Shown: piece after piece, positions 57,112 through 64,000 of the stretch
How the letters are laid out: each line of letters begins with the position of its first letter
Position numbering within the stretch: position 1 is the stretch's first letter
NCBI RefSeq assembly: GCF_015351405.1
Contig: NZ_JADKMY010000001.1
Span: forward strand, 372,001 to 436,000
Length of the DNA: 64,000 nt
Direction of reading: 5' to 3'
DNA from: Corynebacterium suicordis DSM 45110
GTDB taxonomy: Bacteria > Actinomycetota > Actinomycetes > Mycobacteriales > Mycobacteriaceae
Translations under genes and position numbers: made by a program
Notes under the pieces: model-generated
The model's database searches: none
Told to the model about the DNA's origin: nothing
What the model saw: the letters and a program-made list of their open reading frames with translations, nothing else

Positions 57112-59411
57112 TGGATTATCTCACTAGCTTGTTCCACTGGAAGCTCAAGGCTGAAGAAGCCGGCGTGAAGTATCCGCTGCCTTCCGATGAAGAGCTCCTG
57201 CAGTTTTCGGAGGACCCGAGGAAAGATTTCGGCGAGCAGCCAGCGCTGATTCAGGTGTGGGAATCTGCGCTGCAGTACGTGGTGCTGCTGCAGGACACGG
57301 ACAATATTGAGGTGCTGGATGATCCCGATCCGGACCTGCTGTTTCAGCCGGATCTGGACGTGCTGAAACGCGCGATGGAGCTGGGGCTGGTGCTGCCTCC
57401 TACTGAGAGTGCTGCCCCATCCCAGCCGGTGTACCAAGCAGCGCCAGGACCATCGCAACAGGATGCGCGGGCCCCTCGCGAGGAAAAGCCATCCCGTTGG
57501 GAGAATGTGGCCGCGCAATCCGCAGCTGCGCTCGGTAAGGTTGGCGCTTTCACCCGGGGCGAGCGTTCCAATGATGGTTCTCAGCACGGGCGTCAGTCCG
57601 AGACTTCCGGGGCGCATGCTGGGCAGGCTTATGCCGGGCAGCCGGGTGCAGGACAGCCGGGCGCTGGGCATGGAGCGGCTGGGCAAAATTTCACTGGCCA
57701 GCGCTCATCTGAGGAGGATTACCGGGACTACGCATCTCGGGAGTTCTTCTTCGATGACTGGCCTGATGTGGAAAAGGTTCCCGGCGCCGAATTCCGAGTG
57801 ACTGACCTCGGGGATGGGATCCGTCTGAAGTGGGATATTCCCGAGCAGGAATCCGCACCAGTGTCCCTCTACCGCGTGATCAGCGAAGAAGCTGCGTTCA
57901 CAAAAAACCCGGGTGAGGGCGAGCAGCGCATCGTTACCGTGGGTACGCAATGGGTGGATGAAGACGAGATTGTGGGCGTCAGCCGCTTTTACCAAGTGTG
58001 GGTGCACCAAGGTGACTCAGAAACCAGTGCCCTGAAAAATCAGCCTCGGCTGGTGGGTGAAGGTGTGCACGTCAGGCCCATCGATGCCATAGAGCTGACC
58101 TACGACGGTCACGAAATCCGCGGCCAGTGGGAACTGGCAGAAGGCACCGATAAGGTGTTGGTCTACGTGGCCAAGATTGATGAACGCAACTTTGTTCGTT
58201 CGAAGTACCAGCAGGAAACGGACAAGCGAAACGAGCGCGGTTTCCGCTATGTGCCTCTAGAAAAGGGACAGCGCTACAAGGTCTGTGCGGTTCGGGAAAT
58301 CTCTTACTCCGACCCAGATGGCAAAGAGCTCCGGCCTTATCGGGAGCGCTCGGCTGAGTCCGCAGTGGCTGAGATCATGGTCCCGGCCGAAGTGGAAAAC
58401 ATTCGTATCAACGTGCAGCGCCCCGAGAGTGAGCGTCAGGTCTTCAACGTGACCTGGGACAAGCCATCCTCCGGAGAGGTGCGCATCTACACCACCCGCT
58501 CCGCGCCGACCGAAGGTATTCAGAACCGGACTGTCGAGCTGGAGCAGCTGGATCCACTGGGGTTACCGAAGAGCAACTGGCACAACTACGACAGTGGCGG
58601 ATTGCGCTGCGCCGTGGAATGGCCTGAAGGTTGGTATTCGCTGTTCATCACTCCCGTGCACGTGGTGGGCAATGAGTGTCAGGTAGGTGAATCCGAGGCA
58701 TTCGTGCGAGTCGGTGAGCTGGAAAACGTGGAGCTCTTGGAGCGCGTTTCCTCTCAGCTGGTGAGCTTCGGTTGGCCAGAAGAGGCCCAGGATGTCTATG
58801 CCTTCGCCACCACCGCTGGCGAAGGCGAATTCTTCCAGCCATCGCAAGGGCACACCCCGATTGCCAGCATTGCCTCTGGCGAATACAAGGACAATGGCGG
58901 AATGCGCCTGGCGATGCAGGAAAGCATTGATCTGGTCCTGGTTCCGGTACGCACCTACCGGGGTCAGCTGATCTGGGGCCCGAAGTCCGTAGTTCCTTAC
59001 CGAGGTCTGCGGGAGTTCCGCTACAACGTCGAACTGCATCCCGATGGTGGTCGCGCTGCGTTTTCGGTGATCGCGGAAAAGCCAATGCGTGATGACTTCC
59101 AGTTCACGCTGCGTTACCTGCCGGACCGGCTCCCACTTGAGCATGGCGATGGTATTGAGGTGCTGTTGAGTCGCCCTGGGAATGACAACTATCAGGGTAG
59201 CTTCTCTGATGTGTGTTCCTATGGAACTCTTGACCCGAGCAATTCTGAAGGAATCTTCTGGGAAATTGACCCGGCCATTCTCCACCGCGGAAGCGGGTTC
59301 ATCCGCCTGTTCTTCCGTAATGAGTCGTTGCCGGACAGCCCCGAATACGTCCTGCTGGATCCGCCTCTGAGAAAGCTGGATCTTTCCCAGTTGATGCGGG
59401 GGAACCCCTGA
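57111..59411 (+). CDS. Fibronectin type III-like multidomain protein of the tubulin-like operon
   Basis: The 766-residue protein has no signal peptide or membrane span. The N-terminal 100 residues are helical. Residues about 100-210 are low complexity, with GQPGAGQPGAGHGAAGQ-like text. From about 225 on, beta domains recall Fn3 repeats (FRVTDLGDGIRLKWDIPE, IELTYDGHEIRGQWELAEG, and VFNVTWDKPSSGEVRIY). The fit to Fn3 is by pattern only. It probably works in the cytosol as a scaffold. Its ATG and TGA overlap the neighbours by single bases or a few bases. Confidence 0.7.
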   Translation: MDYLTSLFHWKLKAEEAGVKYPLPSDEELLQFSEDPRKDFGEQPALIQVWESALQYVVLLQDTDNIEVLDDPDPDLLFQPDLDVLKRAMELGLVLPPTESAAPSQPVYQAAPGPSQQDARAPREEKPSRWENVAAQSAAALGKVGAFTRGERSNDGSQHGRQSETSGAHAGQAYAGQPGAGQPGAGHGAAGQNFTGQRSSEEDYRDYASREFFFDDWPDVEKVPGAEFRVTDLGDGIRLKWDIPEQESAPVSLYRVISEEAAFTKNPGEGEQRIVTVGTQWVDEDEIVGVSRFYQVWVHQGDSETSALKNQPRLVGEGVHVRPIDAIELTYDGHEIRGQWELAEGTDKVLVYVAKIDERNFVRSKYQQETDKRNERGFRYVPLEKGQRYKVCAVREISYSDPDGKELRPYRERSAESAVAEIMVPAEVENIRINVQRPESERQVFNVTWDKPSSGEVRIYTTRSAPTEGIQNRTVELEQLDPLGLPKSNWHNYDSGGLRCAVEWPEGWYSLFITPVHVVGNECQVGESEAFVRVGELENVELLERVSSQLVSFGWPEEAQDVYAFATTAGEGEFFQPSQGHTPIASIASGEYKDNGGMRLAMQESIDLVLVPVRTYRGQLIWGPKSVVPYRGLREFRYNVELHPDGGRAAFSVIAEKPMRDDFQFTLRYLPDRLPLEHGDGIEVLLSRPGNDNYQGSFSDVCSYGTLDPSNSEGIFWEIDPAILHRGSGFIRLFFRNESLPDSPEYVLLDPPLRKLDLSQLMRGNP

Positions 59412-61177
59412 TGGAACAGCGATTCGCGTGGGCAACCTACGCCTCGTTCAGCAATGAGCGGGGCAGTGGCGGTTGGAAAGTAGGGGCATCGCTTGGGCTA
59501 AAGCCGGAAGAAGAGCAAGCCTTCGTATCTCTTGCCCCCACACAGTTGGACACTCTGGAGGTGGTTGACGAGTTCATGAGTTCTAAGGGCATCGAAGCCC
59601 TCCCTCATCGTTTCGCGTACCTCCCGGGTGAAGCCGCCAATGGCTCAGCCATCTACGTGCAGTCGGTACCAGCAGGTAAGGACTCAACCGGTAGGCCGGG
59701 AAACGTGTTTAGCGTCGGCACGATTGACCGAAACACCGCGCAGCCCTTGAGCGTGGGCAATCCCATTGAGCGTTATGACTCCCCGGATTTCCCCACTCCA
59801 TTTCGCAGCAGCCAAGTTAATGCGGTGAAGCTGGATCCCGCGTTGAACGAGCCTCGGCCAAACCCCTCTGGGATGGTTGATAACGCGTGGATGATCGTGG
59901 GTCGAGTCCAACGGCACGTGCTGTACGCATTGCAGGATTCGATTGCGAAAAGAGAAACGCTGACTGTGCTGGTCACAGACAAGTTGAAGTCAGGCCACCT
60001 GTTGCTCACGGCTTTGTCCTCCACGCTGCCTCCGCGGGTGTGCCGGGAAGTCTTGAGCTTCAGCACCTATGAACGGGCCCAATCGCTCAGCGTGGATAAA
60101 TGGCTTTCCGTGCCGGCCGCCGTGGTGATGGTTCCGAAGGCAGATGAGGCCCTGCTCAAGGATCCGCGGATTTCCATCATTGATCCGAAGACGGTTCCTT
60201 CGGACTACGCGCCGGGCAGTCTGTGGTCGCAAATCACCGCCAAAGCGTATGACTCCATCGAGCACGCCAAGAGCACCGCGGATGCTTTGCACGAATACGA
60301 TCGTGCGCTGGAATCGCGTCCAAACTATGTGCAGCAACCGGTAGATCTGGGCCGGGAACTGGCCAATGTGCTGCGCGTCATCAATGAGGAAAGGAAGCTG
60401 GATTACCTCACTGAGGCACTAGCTGTGGTGCCACCAGCAGCGACTAACCCAGCAGATCAATTCCGGGATTGGGCTAAGCAGCAACAGCCTGTTTCCGGGC
60501 AGCCAATGAATCTCGCGCCGTCTCCAGTTCCCGCCGCCCAGGTGAACGAGCCGGACCTGCAGGGTGTTGCCGAGCGCTGGGCATTCATCACCAGTTTGCG
60601 CGACCCGGAGGATATTGCGGAGCTCATGACTCTCAGCCTGCGCCGGTGTCGTGGGCCGCACGGTCCTGAAGATCTGCGTTTCTGGAGCTCCACCAAAACA
60701 CGGGATTTCGATCTGCAGAGCCTGCTACGACTGCTCAAGGTTTTGATCACCCTAGAGGGCTTTTTCGGGGGAGCACCACAGGGCAATGCTTCTGCACCGC
60801 AGAGCATGACCCCAGCGAATCCCTATGCATCCCTGGAGTTCAGGTCAGCCGCACTCCACGTGCTGGGGCTGATCCTGGATCTGCAGGAAGAGAAGCGCGA
60901 AGAAGTCATCGGCGCGCCTAGCGAACTGGGAAGGGAGATCTACAACCTCCACATCGCTCCCGCTTCGGTTGACCCAGCTTTGATTAACCGCGCGGTGCAC
61001 AACCTGCATGCGTGGATGAACTCCTTGCAGGAAGCTCGAACCGCAGTGCAGAACAATGCGGCTGCGACAGATGGCCACGTGGTGATCGCCATTGATCTGC
61101 TGAACGGAATCGTGGATGCGCATGCCAACCAAACCCCGCCGCCAAACCCACAACTCAACGGTATAAGGACCTTCTGA
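59411..61177 (+). CDS. GTPase-associated protein, GAP1-like
   Basis: The 588-residue cytosolic protein starts MEQRFAWATYASFSNERGSGGWKVG and has RFAYLPGEAANGSAIYVQSV near residue 67. NAWMIVGRVQRHVLYALQDS then leads to CREVLSFSTYERAQ near residue 210. This recalls the GTPase-associated protein 1 N-terminal and middle domains that pair with double-GTPases in actinobacteria. The match is from memory. A Gln/Pro/Ala linker (about 360-385) separates two helical halves. It lies two genes before a P-loop GTPase, consistent with such a partnership. Confidence 0.68.
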   Translation: MEQRFAWATYASFSNERGSGGWKVGASLGLKPEEEQAFVSLAPTQLDTLEVVDEFMSSKGIEALPHRFAYLPGEAANGSAIYVQSVPAGKDSTGRPGNVFSVGTIDRNTAQPLSVGNPIERYDSPDFPTPFRSSQVNAVKLDPALNEPRPNPSGMVDNAWMIVGRVQRHVLYALQDSIAKRETLTVLVTDKLKSGHLLLTALSSTLPPRVCREVLSFSTYERAQSLSVDKWLSVPAAVVMVPKADEALLKDPRISIIDPKTVPSDYAPGSLWSQITAKAYDSIEHAKSTADALHEYDRALESRPNYVQQPVDLGRELANVLRVINEERKLDYLTEALAVVPPAATNPADQFRDWAKQQQPVSGQPMNLAPSPVPAAQVNEPDLQGVAERWAFITSLRDPEDIAELMTLSLRRCRGPHGPEDLRFWSSTKTRDFDLQSLLRLLKVLITLEGFFGGAPQGNASAPQSMTPANPYASLEFRSAALHVLGLILDLQEEKREEVIGAPSELGREIYNLHIAPASVDPALINRAVHNLHAWMNSLQEARTAVQNNAAATDGHVVIAIDLLNGIVDAHANQTPPPNPQLNGIRTF

Positions 61178-61178
61178 C

Positions 61179-62174
61179 ATGCATGAATTGAGATTATCTT
61201 CCGGAGAATCACTGAACATCTCCGGCATCGTTGACACAGCACAAGTGGAAATCGATGCGACCGAGACCAGCGAATACCAATGTGAATTCAATGGGTTTAG
61301 CGAGTCCCGGCGTCGAGGAAATAAATTGCTGTGCCGTGGCTACCAAGGGCGCGCAGAATTGATCTTCACCCCGTTGGTGCGGGGAAACTCGGCTGACGCA
61401 TCGCGAACCGAGCGGGCACACCTTTCTGATGTCTTCGGCCCAAGCTTCAAGATCTTCGTCACGCTCGTGCTGACCACCGTGAGCGGAGTGCAATACCGGG
61501 TGGAATTGCCGGACTTCAACGTCGGCGGGCGTTCTCGTTTCGACGCCCTGGGTTTGGAAACTCGTGGTGAGCAAACCATGATCACCGCTGCCCATTCAGC
61601 TTCTGCCGTGAGCGCTGACCGGTCCGGCAATGACGTGATTGAGGCAGTCAGTGGAATTCTGGGGCAAACGGAATCCGGTCACGGGCGCAGTCATTCGGAT
61701 TCAGAAGTGGTGATCCTGCGGGACGTTTCCATTTCTTCCCAGCAAGCGTTTGAGAAGGACTCCCTGGAGGCCATCGGCACGCTTCTCACGGGACTGTTTG
61801 GCAGCTCGCACTGGACTCTGAATTTCGGCACCAGCTCGCACGTTGATTCTTTCAATCCCATTAATTCTGGATCCGAGCTCAGCGCGTTGCTGACCCGCAC
61901 AGGTGCGGTCAACGAGGTGGGATGGACCAGAGATTATCGCTCTATGCTGCATGACCAAGCTCTGCTGATCATCTCCGACAGCGTGCCAGCCTGGGTGGAA
62001 TCCTATTCCGGACCAATCCATGTCATCTGCGCGCATGCACCCATTTCTCCCACCCGCGCGAGCGTCACGGTGTTTGATGAGTCCATGCTGCGGGCCGTGC
62101 AGAGAAATGAATCCGCGAGGTTCGCTTCCGAAATCGAGAAGATGGACCGGGCATTGCGAGGAGTGAGAAGCTAA
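61179..62174 (+). CDS. Unknown protein between GAP1-like and GTPase genes
   Basis: The 331-residue protein has no signal peptide or span. The first 135 residues are beta rich (LRLSSGESLNISGIVDTAQVEI opening, then FKIFVTLVLTTVSGVQYRVELPDF). A linker of about 30 residues leads to an alpha/beta half (EVVILRDVSISSQQAFEKDSLEAIGTLLTGLF, and ALLIISDSVPAWV) that might be a degenerate vWA or Rossmann-like fold; a metal site is not evident. AAGGA lies 10 bases before the ATG. The stop and the next ATG share one base. Function unknown. Confidence 0.62.
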   Translation: MHELRLSSGESLNISGIVDTAQVEIDATETSEYQCEFNGFSESRRRGNKLLCRGYQGRAELIFTPLVRGNSADASRTERAHLSDVFGPSFKIFVTLVLTTVSGVQYRVELPDFNVGGRSRFDALGLETRGEQTMITAAHSASAVSADRSGNDVIEAVSGILGQTESGHGRSHSDSEVVILRDVSISSQQAFEKDSLEAIGTLLTGLFGSSHWTLNFGTSSHVDSFNPINSGSELSALLTRTGAVNEVGWTRDYRSMLHDQALLIISDSVPAWVESYSGPIHVICAHAPISPTRASVTVFDESMLRAVQRNESARFASEIEKMDRALRGVRS

Positions 62175-63322
62175 TGCACAACAATTTTCCAAACGCTCAG
62201 CAGGGCAATTTCAATTCCGCCCCACAGCCAACCCTGCCGCCGCGGCTGCCCACCCGCTGTCCTTACTCATTCAAGATCCTCCCTGATCAGAGCATGGGTT
62301 ACAGCCCATTTGCCAAGGATGCCCAAGGACAGCCCCAAGAATTGCCGGAGGGCTGGGCGCATTCGGGAACCATCACTTTCGCAATGGCCGGTGCCCGTTC
62401 CTCGGGGAAGAGCTTGTACATCGCCGTGGTGGTGAAGCAGCTCCGGGAGCTGGTGGTGGCCAACGGCGGAACGTTCCGCGCGGCCAACGATTACACCGAG
62501 CAGACGTACCGGGAGAAGTACGAAGAACCCCTGTTCGAGAACATGGGACTTCTGCCACCTACCCCACCTTCTGCCAACCCGGATGCCCACCAGCGCGAAC
62601 CACTGATTTTCGATATCGGTTACTACGCGCGCGGGGCGGAAGGTCAGATGCAGAAGATCTTCGTGGTCTTCCGCGACGTGGCAGGTGAGGATCTCAAGCA
62701 AGAGGGCTTTGGACAACGCGTTCCGCAGCTGGAGTTCTTCCGCCATGCACAATCAATCATCTTCTTGTACGACCCGATGGCCGTACCAAGGATCAGGGAT
62801 CTGCTGGCGGGAACGGTATCGGCCAATGAGGTCGCGGCAGATAACCCCACCGATATTCTGAAGAATGTCCTGCGCGTCTTGGGTGAGGACCACCGCCCAG
62901 CTATTGCGCTCACGCTATCCAAGTTCGACACCATGCAGCACCTCGAAAAGGTGGATCAGCTCAGTGGCGTTTCCGCGATTGATGGCGGGGTGAACTGGCA
63001 GCGAGTGATGCGAAATAAGGGTGCTGCGTTTTGCCGCGAGGGTTCCGCGTTCCAGGATGTCTATGACATGGATGATGGATCCCTCCTGCACCAAGAAGTG
63101 CTGAGCATGCTCCGCAGCTTGCAGGCCGTGGAGATGATCAACACCCTCAACCAGCCCATGTTCGGCAGGCGCGCGTACATCTACAAGTGCTTCGCAGTGT
63201 CCGCCTTGGGTGAGCCACCGACGAGTGACCAGGTCAGCAGCTCCGGCATCGCGCCATTCCGCTGTCTTGATCCCATACGGATTCTGCTGCACACCTACAA
63301 GATCTTCCCGAATACCCACTGA
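62174..63322 (+). CDS. P-loop GTPase (double-GTPase-like)
   Basis: The 382-residue protein has Walker A G73-ARSSGK-S80, a G3 motif D168-VAG-E in VVFRDVAGEDL and a G4-like S249-KFD in TLSKFD. The N-terminus (about 60 residues) is Pro/Gln rich, then CPYSF suggests a lost or partial zinc ribbon. A long segment between G1 and G3 and a C-terminal domain with LDPIRILLHTYKIF complete it. It fits the distinct GTPases that accompany Tubulin_2 and GAP1 proteins. SKxD in place of NKxD leaves the nucleotide choice open. It is probably the switch of the system. Confidence 0.78.
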   Translation: MHNNFPNAQQGNFNSAPQPTLPPRLPTRCPYSFKILPDQSMGYSPFAKDAQGQPQELPEGWAHSGTITFAMAGARSSGKSLYIAVVVKQLRELVVANGGTFRAANDYTEQTYREKYEEPLFENMGLLPPTPPSANPDAHQREPLIFDIGYYARGAEGQMQKIFVVFRDVAGEDLKQEGFGQRVPQLEFFRHAQSIIFLYDPMAVPRIRDLLAGTVSANEVAADNPTDILKNVLRVLGEDHRPAIALTLSKFDTMQHLEKVDQLSGVSAIDGGVNWQRVMRNKGAAFCREGSAFQDVYDMDDGSLLHQEVLSMLRSLQAVEMINTLNQPMFGRRAYIYKCFAVSALGEPPTSDQVSSSGIAPFRCLDPIRILLHTYKIFPNTH

Positions 63323-63324
63323 TC

Positions 63325-63543
63325 ATGAGCGATAGCCGAGTACAGATGAGCCGTGAGTGGTTGGATTGGGAAATGCGCAGGTTGCAGGCGATGGGTAGTG
63401 GAGAGAAGGTGGCGTCGTCAACCCACTGGATGGACCAAGAAATAGCCAGGGCTGGACGTTTAGACACCGCGCCGGCATCTTCGCCTAGCCCCAACTGGGA
63501 TGATGCCAGTTGGGGCGGCTCTGCAAAGAACTCGACAATCTAA
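63325..63543 (+). CDS. Small acidic/aromatic protein of the tubulin-like operon
   Basis: The 72-residue protein starts 2 bases after the GTPase stop. A helix (MSREWLDWEMRRLQAMGSGEKV) is followed by a second short helix and a Ser/Pro/Trp-rich end (SPNWDDASWGGS). No signal peptide or span. No match is recognised. The short size makes the call less certain, but the tight spacing and the RBS-led gene after it argue that it is expressed. Confidence 0.6.
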   Translation: MSDSRVQMSREWLDWEMRRLQAMGSGEKVASSTHWMDQEIARAGRLDTAPASSPSPNWDDASWGGSAKNSTI

Positions 63544-63566
63544 ATTCACACGTTAAGGACATTCAG

Positions 63567-63947
63567 ATGACGTACGGCAACCCCAACGGGCGCAACGACG
63601 GCCCTTCGTTCGGCCAAGGCAACTCTTTCGGGCACGATGATTCATTCGGCCAGGGAGGAGGATTCGGACAGAACGATTCCTTCGGCCAGGGCGGCCAGAA
63701 TACGGCCAGCGCTTTCCGCGATACCTCCATTTTCTCCGTGGGGGAACAGCAGGAAGCTCAGCAGAATATGAGCACCGATGAGGCGGATTATCGCTCCTAT
63801 AAGATGCATGAGCGGACGGCAGAGAGGAAGTCTCGCCGTTCACGGATGGTGAAGTACGTTTCGATCGCACTGTTGTGCGCTGTTATCGCCACCTTCATTC
63901 TGATTTACCTGTTCGGTATTTCCTTCGAAGGCATGCAGGGCGCGTAG
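63567..63947 (+). CDS. FG-repeat single-pass membrane protein
   Basis: The ATG at 63567 has AAGGAC 7 bases upstream and gives 126 residues. The first 45 residues repeat SFGQG/GFGQ/SFGH units. A charged linker (RTAERKSRRSRMVKY) precedes one membrane span at about 93-117 near the C-terminus. It resembles the first protein of the operon and the tail of the vWA protein. The basic residues before the span place the FG part in the cytosol. It might recruit the soluble components to the membrane by weak multivalent contacts; that is inference. Confidence 0.72.
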   Translation: MTYGNPNGRNDGPSFGQGNSFGHDDSFGQGGGFGQNDSFGQGGQNTASAFRDTSIFSVGEQQEAQQNMSTDEADYRSYKMHERTAERKSRRSRMVKYVSIALLCAVIATFILIYLFGISFEGMQGA

Positions 63948-63957
63948 ACGCCTGCAT

Positions 63958-63979
63958 CGGCACTGCATTGTCAGTGCCG
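63958..63979 (+). other. Perfect hairpin after the last operon gene
   Basis: CGGCACTG and CAGTGCCG are exact inverted repeats with a CATTGT loop. No T run follows, so it may mark transcript end by another route or belong to the next gene's leader beyond the window. Confidence 0.55.
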
Positions 63980-64000
63980 TGCGGAGCCGAACGCCAACCG

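Overview
The window reads as a chromosomal segment of a Corynebacterium-type actinobacterium. The support is the gene order menA-menE-menB/menC-menD-mgtA-menG-menJ-polyprenyl synthase, then tRNAs, secE-nusG-rplK-rplA, rplJ-rplL and rpoB-rpoC. An RpoB N-terminus of corynebacterial type, a moderately high GC content and many apparently leaderless genes (a TANNNT hexamer 7-8 nt before ATG or GTG) agree with this. The species cannot be named from the sequence.

Layout. (1) 1-7.4 kb: the end of rmlB, an MHS-family transporter, a four-gene iron-siderophore ABC operon behind a DtxR-like box, and rmlC-rmlA for dTDP-rhamnose, needed for the arabinogalactan linker. (2) 7.4-21.7 kb: a nearly complete menaquinone locus (menA, menE, menB, menC, menD, menG, the isoprenyl reductase menJ and a long-chain polyprenyl diphosphate synthase). 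It also holds the mannosyltransferase mgtA and an inserted cadmium-resistance pair, cmtR-cadD. (3) 21.7-29.2 kb: tRNA-Tyr, -Thr, -Met and -Trp, secE, nusG, rplK, rplA, a cytosolic lipase-like hydrolase, a hemD-like gene and rplJ-rplL behind an L10-type leader. (4) 29.2-37.7 kb: a block between rplL and rpoB with a DUF3068 envelope protein, a DHA2 exporter and four condensation-fold (PapA-like) acyltransferase genes, plausibly an unrecorded surface-lipid acylation locus. (5) 38-47.1 kb: rpoB, rpoC and a frameshifted secreted lipase. (6) 47.4-63.9 kb: a tightly packed ten-gene operon. It encodes a von Willebrand A membrane protein, a large tubulin-like (Tubulin_2) protein, a two-TM protein, an Fn3-like protein, a GTPase-associated protein, a P-loop GTPase and small FG-rich membrane proteins.

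Region 6 is the most striking system. It combines a tubulin-superfamily protein, a vWA protein with its large N-terminal part outside the cell, and a distinct GTPase with a dedicated associated protein. From memory of the literature, such sets have been predicted to form a multicomponent membrane-remodelling or GTPase-controlled conflict system, but I know of no experimental function in corynebacteria. Region 4 is the second highlight: four divergent paralogues carry HxxxDG, HxxxDA, HxxxDG and HxxxDM motifs, next to an exporter.

All calls rest on reading translations and motifs by eye. No database search was run.
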